NCBI GenBank assembly: GCA_003489165.1
Contig: DNJG01000043.1
Location: 1 to 7,187 of the forward strand
Origin: Nitrospinota bacterium
GTDB taxonomy: Bacteria > Nitrospinota > Nitrospinia > UBA9942
DNA length: 7,187 bases
Reading direction: 5' to 3'
The notes beneath the pieces were generated by a model that made no database searches, was not told where the DNA came from, and worked only from the letters and a program-made list of their open reading frames with translations. Below are positions 1-5,978 of this stretch, one piece after another. Positions within the stretch are counted from its first letter, which is position 1; each line of letters opens with the position of its first letter. The translations under genes were made by a program, and so were the position numbers.

Positions 1-20
1 AGGAGGAGGAGGAGGAGGAG
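1..20 (+). repeat. (AGG)n trinucleotide repeat at window edge
   Basis: The first 20 bases are an uninterrupted AGG/GGA triplet repeat. In the frame of the downstream sensor gene it reads as GAG codons, giving a run of six glutamates just before the PAS segment FSCPITGK. It may be a genuine acidic linker. It may also be an assembly boundary, since simple repeats often end contigs. The GGAGG motifs resemble a Shine-Dalgarno site but lie too far (over 30 nt) from the GTG at 54 to serve it. Confidence 0.8.
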
Positions 21-2108
21 TTTTCCTGCCCTATTACGGGTAAGATATTCAAGGTGCGGTTTTATCCGATTAAAGATGTGAACGGAGGCTACCTTTATTC
101 CATCCATATACTTGAAGATATAACAGAGGCAAAGAAGGCAACGGAAAAGATTAAAGAGGCAGAAAGCCGCTATCATATACTTTTTGAGCAGTCTCCAGCC
201 GGTGTTGTAATTTATGACCCGGAAACCCTTCTCCCTATTGAATTTAATGACCAGATGCACAATCAGCTTGGTTATTCACGGGAGGAGTTTTCACGATTGC
301 CGATTCCTGCTTACGAAGCCGTAGAAAACCCTGAAGAAATAAAGGCACACGCAGAAAAGGTTTTAAAGGAAGGGCAGGATACATTTGAAAGAACGCACAA
401 AACCAAAACCGGTAATATCAGGAATGTCCTTATTTCTGTCAAACTAATCAATCTGTCGGGTAAAGTTCTCTTATATTGTATTATCCGTGATACTACAGAG
501 ATAAAAATGGCAGAGGAAAAGATAAAGCAGGAGATGGAGATTACAAAGCATCTCTTAATGATTGCAGAGACAACGGCACATATAACTGATGTTGATAAAC
601 TCATGGAGCAGGTTATGCGTTGCGGGCATGAGATTATGAAATGTGATGTGTGTCTTTCATATCTATGGGATGAAGAAGCAAGGAAGTTTGTGCCAAGCCA
701 GTGTTATGGTTTGGCACATGAACTCATTCCAATTTTTAGGACAGAGCCTCTGGATGAGAAGCTGGAGTTTGTTAAAAATGCAATGGAGGGGAAGAAGCCG
801 GTGATTATTTCTCAACCTCTTAACCTCTCAACTTCCGCATTAAATTGGCTGCCTGACATCAAAACGATTACTGTAGTTCCGCTTATCGGCAAGACAGATT
901 ATCTCGGTTTGATTATCGGCATATATAAAACCTCAAAGGAATTTACAGAAAGAGATAAAAAACTCATGCAGGGTATTTCACATCAGGTCTCTACAACCCT
1001 TGAACAGACAAGTCTCTACACAGATTCCATTAATAAGGCAATGGAACTTTTCCATAAGGTAGAAACCATACAGGTCATGCACGAGATGGACAGGAGCATA
1101 CTATCTACCCTTGAGTCGCAGGAGATATTGGAAACCACTACAAGGTTGATAGGGAAGGTCATACCCTGCGACAGGGCAACTGTTGTCCTTGTTGACAGGG
1201 AGAGGCAGGGTTTTATCTACAAGGCAGGTTTTGGTGTAACAATTGTCCAAAAAGAAGCCTTTATCCCATTTAAAGATTCATCTGCCACAGAAGAGGTGGT
1301 AAAGAAGAGGAGAACCGAGTATATATCTGATATTAGAAAACTTAAAAATCTCCGCCCTATTGAAGAAAGATTTTTGAAGGATGGTTTTTTATCCCACATA
1401 AGGATTCCACTGGTTGTGAAAGGGGAGATTGACGGCATATTAACCGTTGGTTCAAAAAGGGCAGCCGCTTTTACCCCTGAAGACCTTTCAACACTTGAAA
1501 AAATAGCATCCCAGATAGGCGTGGCATTGGAAAATGCAAGGCTTGTTTCAGACCTTGAAGAACTCTTCCTCGGGACTGTTAAATCCCTTGCTTCTGCTAT
1601 TGATGCAAAATCAAGGTGGACAGCAGGACATTCTGAGAGGGTTACGAGATATGCAATTAATATAGGGAAGGAGATGGGTTTTTCTAAGAAGGAACTGCAA
1701 GATTTGGAGATTGGAGGGCTGCTGCATGACATAGGTAAATTAGGGACTTATGAGGCAATCCTTGATAAAGCAGGAAAACTAACAGATGAAGAAATTAATA
1801 TGATTAAACAGCATCCTCTAAAGGGCGCTGAGATTTTATCGCCAATAAAACAGTTAAAAAACTGCATCTCTGCTGCAAAATATCACCATGAATATTATAA
1901 TGGTAAAGGATACCCTGAAGGTTTGAAGGGGGAGGAGATTCCTTTAACGGCTCGGATTATTTGCATTGCAGATAGTGTTGATGCAATGGGTGCAGATAGG
2001 CCATATAGAAAAGGCAAGCCGATGGATGAAATTGTTGCAGAATTGAAGAGGTGGTCAGGAACTCAGTTTGACCCAAAAGTGGTTGAGGCGTTTTTGAGGG
2101 TGATTTAA
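3..2108 (+). CDS. PAS-PAS-GAF-GAF-HD-GYP signalling protein, 5' truncated
   Basis: Likely cytoplasmic cyclic-di-GMP phosphodiesterase with sensory domains. The frame is open to the left edge. The GTG at 54 is not a convincing start, because the codons before it encode the end of a PAS domain (CPITGKIFKVRFYPI). Counting from that GTG, the first PAS ends near residue 22, a second PAS spans about 38-150, two GAF domains span about 165-320 and 345-500, and HD-GYP spans about 506-684. Visible HD-GYP residues are GHSERV (H526), the HD pair H558-D559 in LLHDIGK, H587, H611-H612, the GYP triad at 619-621, and D640 followed by the DRPYRK segment. The usual HHExxDGxGYP reads HHEYYNGKGYP, so Asp is replaced by Asn at a position not thought to bind metal. 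The catalytic set is otherwise intact, so activity is plausible. No membrane segment is visible in the part present. The ligands sensed by PAS and GAF cannot be told. It converges on the next gene, sharing a TTAA at the stops. Confidence 0.93.
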   Translation, partial: EEEEEEFSCPITGKIFKVRFYPIKDVNGGYLYSIHILEDITEAKKATEKIKEAESRYHILFEQSPAGVVIYDPETLLPIEFNDQMHNQLGYSREEFSRLPIPAYEAVENPEEIKAHAEKVLKEGQDTFERTHKTKTGNIRNVLISVKLINLSGKVLLYCIIRDTTEIKMAEEKIKQEMEITKHLLMIAETTAHITDVDKLMEQVMRCGHEIMKCDVCLSYLWDEEARKFVPSQCYGLAHELIPIFRTEPLDEKLEFVKNAMEGKKPVIISQPLNLSTSALNWLPDIKTITVVPLIGKTDYLGLIIGIYKTSKEFTERDKKLMQGISHQVSTTLEQTSLYTDSINKAMELFHKVETIQVMHEMDRSILSTLESQEILETTTRLIGKVIPCDRATVVLVDRERQGFIYKAGFGVTIVQKEAFIPFKDSSATEEVVKKRRTEYISDIRKLKNLRPIEERFLKDGFLSHIRIPLVVKGEIDGILTVGSKRAAAFTPEDLSTLEKIASQIGVALENARLVSDLEELFLGTVKSLASAIDAKSRWTAGHSERVTRYAINIGKEMGFSKKELQDLEIGGLLHDIGKLGTYEAILDKAGKLTDEEINMIKQHPLKGAEILSPIKQLKNCISAAKYHHEYYNGKGYPEGLKGEEIPLTARIICIADSVDAMGADRPYRKGKPMDEIVAELKRWSGTQFDPKVVEAFLRVI

Positions 2109-3466
2109 CTGGCTAATATCGTTGCCGCTCTGACAGCACTTTCAGGTGTAGAAAATACAGGCATGCCCTTTCCTTCAAATATACTATTTATCTTTTTTGT
2201 GAATTTTCCGCCAGGACTACATATAATTATTGGAGTATTATGTCTCTGTATAGCCCCTTTTAACTTATCCACAAGTTCTTCTGAAAGCTGAGGAGGCCCC
2301 CACAGGACTGTTACAATGGCAATGTCAAATCCATCCTTTAAACCCTCCTCAAGTGCAGTGATATAATATTCATCTGTAACGCTTCCTGTCAGGTCTATTG
2401 GATTGCCTACAGAACAAAAAGGAGGGAGTTTGGATGAAAGACTTTTTTTAATCTCTTCAGAAAGCCCTGTAACCTCAAGCCCTGAGTTATCACAGGCATC
2501 TGCGATTCTTACGCCAATCCCCCCACCGTCTGTTATAATCAAAACTCTTTTTGCTTTAGCCAAACTATAAACATTCAAAACCCTGCAGGCATCCTTCAGT
2601 TCTTCATATCCATTAACTTCAATTATCCCTGCCTTTTTAAATGCTGCACTGTATATCTCATACCTTCCTGTCATTGCACCTGTATGCGACCTTGCAGCAT
2701 GGACACCCGCATCTCTCCTCCCGACCTTTACTGCAATAACAGGTTTTTTTCTCGTGCAGCGGGAAGCCGCATCTATAAACCTTCTTCCATCATCAATTGA
2801 TTCTATGTAGAGTGCTACGACCTTTGTTGCATCATCATCTGTCAGAAATTCAAGGCAGTCGGTCTCACCAACATCAACCCTATTTCCATAACTTATAACA
2901 CGGGCAACTCCAATACCTTCATAGGCAAGCTCGTCCATGATTGTTCCTGCAAATGAGCCGCTCTGTGAAATTATAGATATACCGCCTTTGTCAGGCCTTC
3001 CTATCCTGTCCCTTGGTATAAAGAAGGTATCAACATTGGATATTGTGTCATATATACCGAGGCAATTTGGTCCCATAACCCTGATTCTGTTCTTTTCGGC
3101 AATCTCTTTTATATCCTGTTCAAGTTTTATCCCCTCATCTCCCATTTCTTTAAAACCACTGCTGACAATGATTGCACCTTTGACCTTTTTACCTGCGCTT
3201 TTAAGTGATTCTGCTACTACATGGGCAGGGAGGGCAATTACAGCTATATCAATATCGCTCCCTATCTCTGCTATAGAACTATAGCATCGCTTCTCATTTA
3301 TGAATTTATATTTTGGATTTACAGGATAGATAGCTCCTAAAAAGCCTCCTTTTTTCAGATTCTCAAGTATGACATAGGATAGTTTTCCCGGTATGGGTGA
3401 TGCACCAATGACAGCAATTGATCTGGGGTTAAAAAAGAAACTTATATCGTTTTTTTTTGGGGGCAT
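2105..3466 (-). CDS. ADP-forming acetyl/acyl-CoA synthetase, alpha-type subunit
   Basis: Soluble enzyme subunit of the NDP-forming acyl-CoA synthetase family, which interconverts acyl-CoA + ADP + Pi with acid + CoA + ATP through a phosphohistidine. The order is an N-terminal CoA-binding Rossmann domain (FFNPRSIAVIGAS; VMGPNCLGI), a succinyl-CoA-ligase-like domain (SIISQSGSFAG) and a third flavodoxin-like domain starting near VLIITDGGG and ending at the C-terminus. The predicted phosphorylated His is in ARSHTGAMTG (residue 265 from the upstream TTG, 261 from the chosen ATG). Length (453 aa) matches stand-alone alpha subunits. The ATP-grasp beta domain is absent here and from the neighbours. 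I chose the ATG at 3466 over an in-frame TTG at 3478 because it leaves a family-like distance (about a dozen residues) to FNPRS. Neither start has a clear Shine-Dalgarno site. The gene lies 92-104 bp downstream of the prpB-like gene and may be co-transcribed with it or use its own promoter. Substrate (acetate, propionate or other acids) cannot be told. Confidence 0.9.
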   Translation of the reverse strand: MPPKKNDISFFFNPRSIAVIGASPIPGKLSYVILENLKKGGFLGAIYPVNPKYKFINEKRCYSSIAEIGSDIDIAVIALPAHVVAESLKSAGKKVKGAIIVSSGFKEMGDEGIKLEQDIKEIAEKNRIRVMGPNCLGIYDTISNVDTFFIPRDRIGRPDKGGISIISQSGSFAGTIMDELAYEGIGVARVISYGNRVDVGETDCLEFLTDDDATKVVALYIESIDDGRRFIDAASRCTRKKPVIAVKVGRRDAGVHAARSHTGAMTGRYEIYSAAFKKAGIIEVNGYEELKDACRVLNVYSLAKAKRVLIITDGGGIGVRIADACDNSGLEVTGLSEEIKKSLSSKLPPFCSVGNPIDLTGSVTDEYYITALEEGLKDGFDIAIVTVLWGPPQLSEELVDKLKGAIQRHNTPIIICSPGGKFTKKINSIFEGKGMPVFSTPESAVRAATILAS

Positions 3467-3478
3467 AAAAGTTTTCAA

Positions 3479-3508
3479 ATTATACTATATTCAGTTTTTA
3501 ACTGAAAA
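3479..3508 (-). promoter_or_regulatory. Candidate sigma-70-like promoter for the acyl-CoA synthetase gene
   Basis: On the minus strand a perfect TATAAT (3484-3479) is preceded, after 18 bp, by TTTTCA (3508-3503), a 4/6 match to TTGACA. Transcription would start near 3472, only about 6 nt before the ATG at 3466, and would exclude the TTG at 3478. A 7-bp perfect inverted repeat (TTCAGTT, 3-nt loop, AACTGAA; 3490-3506) lies between the two boxes and overlaps the -35 element, so it could be an operator. In AT-rich DNA such matches also arise by chance. Confidence 0.35.
3490..3506. repeat. Short perfect inverted repeat (7-bp arms, 3-nt loop)
   Basis: The arms TTCAGTT and AACTGAA are separated by TTT. 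The stem is AT-rich and has no U-run immediately after it on the minus strand, so it is a poor intrinsic terminator. Its place upstream of the acyl-CoA synthetase gene, within the candidate promoter, makes a regulator-binding site possible. No specific regulator family is recognisable. Confidence 0.4.
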
Positions 3509-3570
3509 TCTTACCCACACAATTACGCGAAGACTTTAAATTTTTTCTTTTTCAATTTGTCCAGGTTAGG

Positions 3571-4416
3571 TCATCTTGGTTTATATTTCAAAAGTTTGTA
3601 AAGTTCTTCCCGTGTCTGCATCCTGTCAATAAACCCTTTCTGAGTCCCCGTTTTCTTTAACTCTGTCAATGCATCTTCAACTGCCTTCATAGCTACCCTG
3701 AAGGCGGTCAGAGGGAAGATGACAATTGAGTAACCCATCTCTTCAAACTCTCTAACTGACATATATGGAGTTTTACCGAACTCTGTCATGTTAGTCATTA
3801 ATGAAACACCCTTTACCTCTTTTGCAAATATCTCAAACTCCCTTTTTGACTCCAGTGCCTCAGGGAAGATTACATCTGCACCTGCATCAATATATTTTTT
3901 TGCCCTCTTTATTACACCTTCAAGCCCCTCCATCGCCCTTGAATCTGTTCTAACTATGATTAGAAAGTCGGGGTTCTCCCTGGCATCACAGGCAGCCCTT
4001 ATCTTTTCTTCCATATCTTGAGCAGGAATTACCTTTTTTCCCGGAAGGTGGCCGCACCTCTTGGGAAACTCCTGATCCTCTATGTGGATGCCTGCAACTC
4101 CTGCCTTTTCGAAGCTCTTGACTGTCCTTGCTATATTTGGTAAATCCCCGAAACCTGTATCAGCATCTGCTATGGCAGGGATATTTACCGCATTTGCGAT
4201 ATACCCTGACTGCTGAACCATCTCTGTCATAGTTAATAAACCGATATCAGGGACACCTGCCATACCGTTAGACAAACCTGCACCTGAGATATAGACCGCA
4301 CCGAATCCGATTTTTTCTATGAGAAGGGCTGTAGCAGCATTAAATGCCCCTGGCATAACTACTACACCCTTTTTGAGGAGTTGTCTGAAAATGGCAGGCT
4401 TTGAATATGTATTCAT
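3571..4416 (-). CDS. prpB: 2-methylisocitrate lyase (PrpB-type, ICL/PEP mutase superfamily)
   Basis: Predicted cytoplasmic lyase that cleaves 2-methylisocitrate to pyruvate and succinate, the last step of the 2-methylcitrate cycle. The 281-residue protein covers the whole (beta/alpha)8 barrel. The start MPGAFNAATA is typical, D57 and the DADTGFG segment (84-90) supply Mg-binding acids, and the signature KRCGH (119-123) holds the catalytic Cys121, which separates the lyases from PEP-mutase relatives. Later segments VRTDSRA, FPEAL, NMTEFGKTP, FPLTAFR and GTQKGFIDRMQTREELY closely resemble E. coli PrpB. The ATG at 4416 overlaps the upstream PrpD-like stop by one base (TAATG). No good Shine-Dalgarno site precedes it, so translational coupling is likely. 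Pairing with a PrpD-like dehydratase supports the methylcitrate role. A related 2-alkylisocitrate or oxaloacetate-type substrate remains possible. Confidence 0.9.
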   Translation of the reverse strand: MNTYSKPAIFRQLLKKGVVVMPGAFNAATALLIEKIGFGAVYISGAGLSNGMAGVPDIGLLTMTEMVQQSGYIANAVNIPAIADADTGFGDLPNIARTVKSFEKAGVAGIHIEDQEFPKRCGHLPGKKVIPAQDMEEKIRAACDARENPDFLIIVRTDSRAMEGLEGVIKRAKKYIDAGADVIFPEALESKREFEIFAKEVKGVSLMTNMTEFGKTPYMSVREFEEMGYSIVIFPLTAFRVAMKAVEDALTELKKTGTQKGFIDRMQTREELYKLLKYKPR

Positions 4417-5531
4417 TATTGTTCACTTACAGTAATGCTGTCCATTATTTCCCTTACATCCTTTATATACTCCAGATGCCAGAGCTTATCAAGGATTATA
4501 TCTGTCTGCCCCGGAGGTAAAATATTATCAGCCATTGTCTTGAACTTAATCTCCACTTCTTTATCTGTCATTGGGTTTTTTGGATGCCCTTTTGGGTAGG
4601 TAATCATCTTTAAAAATCTCCTCCCATCCTTTGTGACAATCTCTATCAGATTTGGCATTGCCTCTGGATATTGTCTGTTTAAATCTACATCACGGCTAAT
4701 TTTAATCTTCCCCATCAATTTGTGTAACATCGGGTCTTTTATTCTTTCCTCTGAAAACTGGTTTAATTCTACCTTTCCATCTACCAATGCAACTGCTACA
4801 CAATAAGGGAGGCTATGGTCAGCCGTCTCCCTTGTCTTTGGATTCCACTTCTCTGCCCCTGAGCCTATAATCTCATAGCAGGCATCAAATGTCCTGACCT
4901 CTATGGATTCAATGGCATCTATATCACCTATCTTACTTTTAAGTTCAATGGCGGCCTCAATGGCACTCTGGCTGTGGTATTCGGCGGGGTAAAATTTTAT
5001 ATAGGTATCAAGAATTTTGAAGGGGCTTGCCTTTCCACCGAATTCTTCAAGTTCAAAATCTCCTGATACTAATTTCATAAACCCCTTTTCCCCCTCAAAT
5101 ATTGGGGCAGGACCTGTCATTCCATGTCTTGCCAGTATGGCGGCAAATACTGCATTTCTAGCTGTATTGGCAAAGGCACACCCCTTCCACATTGATAATT
5201 CTCCAGTGCGGGTCTGCCTCAGTGCAATATTTGCCACACCTGAAATGCCGAGGGTATGGACAGTTTGCTCTATATTCAAATCCATTAATTTTGAAGCGAC
5301 AAGCCCGCTTGAAAAGGCGCCATATGTTACATGGTCCCACCCCTTTGCCCTTAAAGAGGCGGCATCGCATAACCTGCACTGTATTTCATAACCGATAACA
5401 ATGACAGTAATCAAATCTTTTCCGCTTCTCCCTTCTGCCTCTGCAACGGCGAGGGCAGTGGATATATTATCACTCGGATGGGCTGGTTCTTTAGAAAGGT
5501 AGGTATCATTATAATCAAGATAACGAATCAT
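4416..5531 (-). CDS. prpD: MmgE/PrpD-family dehydratase, main (C-terminal) part
   Basis: This 371-residue frame carries most of a 2-methylcitrate dehydratase-like protein, which would convert 2-methylcitrate to 2-methyl-cis-aconitate in the cytoplasm. It begins in the middle of a conserved block: the codons before the ATG read NGT, giving NGTMIRYLDYNDTYL followed by EPAHPSDN, as in PrpD/MmgE proteins. Further family segments are KGWDHVTYGAF, SMWKGCAFANTARNA, FYPAEYHSQSAIEAA, the ADHSLPYCVAVAL block and the YPKGHPKNPMT tail. Together with the 5528-5785 frame it makes about 456 residues, near the usual 450-485. The start ATG overlaps the stop of that frame (ATGA) and has no Shine-Dalgarno site, so alone it could be translated only by termination-reinitiation. 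The likeliest reading is a single prpD gene interrupted by a frameshift. The specific substrate within MmgE/PrpD is inferred from the adjacent prpB. Confidence 0.85.
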   Translation of the reverse strand: MIRYLDYNDTYLSKEPAHPSDNISTALAVAEAEGRSGKDLITVIVIGYEIQCRLCDAASLRAKGWDHVTYGAFSSGLVASKLMDLNIEQTVHTLGISGVANIALRQTRTGELSMWKGCAFANTARNAVFAAILARHGMTGPAPIFEGEKGFMKLVSGDFELEEFGGKASPFKILDTYIKFYPAEYHSQSAIEAAIELKSKIGDIDAIESIEVRTFDACYEIIGSGAEKWNPKTRETADHSLPYCVAVALVDGKVELNQFSEERIKDPMLHKLMGKIKISRDVDLNRQYPEAMPNLIEIVTKDGRRFLKMITYPKGHPKNPMTDKEVEIKFKTMADNILPPGQTDIILDKLWHLEYIKDVREIMDSITVSEQ

Positions 5532-5545
5532 TGTGCCATTTGTAC
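5528..5545 (-). other. Frameshift junction inside the prpD-like gene
   Basis: In the upstream frame the codons read GTA CAA ATG GCA CAA TGA. The family-like continuation AAT GGC ACA ATG (NGTM) is in the -1 frame from 5540. Removing two bases (CA or AC) gives AAFV-NGTM. Restoring one missing base gives AAFV-x-NGTM. Either change restores one continuous frame from 5785 to 4416. No X-XXY-YYZ slippery heptamer is present, which argues against programmed -1 frameshifting. Confidence 0.7.
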
Positions 5546-5785
5546 AAAGGCGGCTAACTCAGGGGAGGTTCTTTTCTTTGTCCCTATGATAGTTGCACTA
5601 TGAGGATTTTCTATAGAGCCTGCTACATCTCTAACTATTTTAACCGGCTCGCTATTATATGCGCCTAAGGCACACCCCAGAGAGTCTATGACCCGTCTCT
5701 TTACCTCGTGGATAACATCTTCAGGGATGTCCTTATAGGTTAAGGAATTAGTGTATATGGCAAGTCTTTCAGCTAATGTTGTCAT
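5528..5785 (-). CDS. prpD: MmgE/PrpD-family dehydratase, N-terminal part (frameshifted)
   Basis: This 85-residue frame encodes the typical N-terminus of an MmgE/PrpD protein: MTTLAERLAIYTNSL, then VIHEVKRRVIDSLGCALGAY, then a GTKKRTSPELAAFV segment. In relatives the last block runs straight on into NGTMIRYLD. Here the frame instead ends in VQMAQ and a TGA, and the expected continuation is found one base back (-1 frame) in 4416-5531. The start at 5785 is well placed for the family and has a candidate promoter just upstream. No Shine-Dalgarno site is obvious. The fragment is too short to form the helical PrpD domain alone, since that domain also uses residues from further along the protein. A consensus base error, a real inactivating indel, or two coupled polypeptides are all possible. 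Confidence 0.75.
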   Translation of the reverse strand: MTTLAERLAIYTNSLTYKDIPEDVIHEVKRRVIDSLGCALGAYNSEPVKIVRDVAGSIENPHSATIIGTKKRTSPELAAFVQMAQ

Positions 5786-5805
5786 GCGGCTTCTAATGTA
5801 CAGAA

Positions 5806-5833
5806 ATTATAAAAACTACCACGGATTTATCAC
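5806..5833 (-). promoter_or_regulatory. Candidate sigma-70-like promoter for prpD-prpB
   Basis: On the minus strand a perfect TATAAT (5811-5806) is preceded, after 16 bp, by GTGATA (5833-5828), a 4/6 match to TTGACA. A start near 5799 would give a leader of about 14 nt before the ATG at 5785. The -35 element lies inside the left arm of the palindromic repeat, so the repeat could supply part of the promoter. The leader has no clear Shine-Dalgarno site. The call rests on consensus matching only. Confidence 0.4.
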
Positions 5834-5896
5834 GGAGAAACACGGATTTTTTTTGAAATTTATTTTTTCGTGTTTTTTTCCGTGTCCATCCTTGGT
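5818..5896. repeat. Imperfect palindromic intergenic repeat with CACGGA units
   Basis: The left half carries three CACGGA units, at 5820, 5831 and 5841, spaced 11 and 10 bp (about one helical turn). The right half carries the inverted units TCCGTG (5879-5884) and the degenerate TCGTGT (5868-5873). Pairing blocks are 5818-5826 with 5888-5896 (8 of 9), 5831-5836 with 5879-5884 (6 of 6), and 5838-5844 with 5869-5875 (7 of 7), around a T-rich loop of about 24 nt. It fills the gap between the por and prp genes. It resembles the ATCCGTG/ATCTGTG-type hairpin repeats scattered between genes in many environmental bacteria (from memory, not searched). On the minus strand the hairpin is followed closely by five T (5815-5811), so it could also weakly terminate the por transcript. 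Confidence 0.7.
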
Positions 5897-5900
5897 GAAA

Positions 5901-5978
5901 TTAGGTTTTTGTTAATTCCTGATTTTGCACTTCCTTCCAATATTCATCCACCATCTCCTGAATCTTTTTGATTGTTTC
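5901..5978 (-). other. Displaced C-terminal end of porB in the +1 frame
   Basis: If one base is skipped at about 5979 the porB frame continues as ETIKKIQEMVDEYW, then KEVQNQELTKT and a TAA at 5903-5901. That replaces the 11-residue tail and gives a protein of about 314 residues. The segment is a charged amphipathic helix of the kind that closes PorB proteins, and its stop sits a few bases from the palindromic repeat, leaving no unexplained gap. The zero-frame tail is Gly/Asn/Asp-rich and unstructured. The disruption may be a sequencing error or a real, probably mild, lesion. Confidence 0.6.

Noticed and set aside
54..56. GTG at 54 as the true start of the sensor gene
   Set aside because: The upstream codons continue a PAS-like sequence in frame to the window edge, so the gene begins outside the window.
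1217..1732. 171-codon open frame on the minus strand inside the sensor gene
   Set aside because: It lies opposite the GAF/HD-GYP coding sequence, has a Ser/Phe-rich composition typical of an antisense shadow, and has no recognisable domain.
2937..3284. 115-codon open frame on the plus strand inside the acyl-CoA synthetase gene
   Set aside because: It is fully covered by a strongly conserved gene on the other strand, and its hydrophobic low-complexity protein is a shadow.
3467..3478. TTG at 3478 as the start of the acyl-CoA synthetase gene
   Set aside because: It adds only four residues, has no Shine-Dalgarno site, and would lie upstream of the transcript start predicted from the TATAAT. The ATG at 3466 fits the family better.
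3538..3553. T-rich tract downstream of prpB as an intrinsic terminator
   Set aside because: The T-run is on the plus strand, whereas the genes here are on the minus strand, and no GC-rich stem precedes it in the direction of transcription.
5017..5398. Overlapping open frames on both strands inside the prpD-like gene
   Set aside because: They overlap conserved PrpD blocks and encode no recognisable protein.
5528..5545. Programmed -1 ribosomal frameshift in prpD
   Set aside because: No slippery heptamer or obvious downstream structure is visible, and PrpD is not known for recoding. An indel or base error is simpler.
5820..5884. CACGGA units as a small CRISPR array
   Set aside because: The units are 6 bp with 4-5 bp between them, in both orientations, which fits a hairpin repeat and not CRISPR repeats and spacers.
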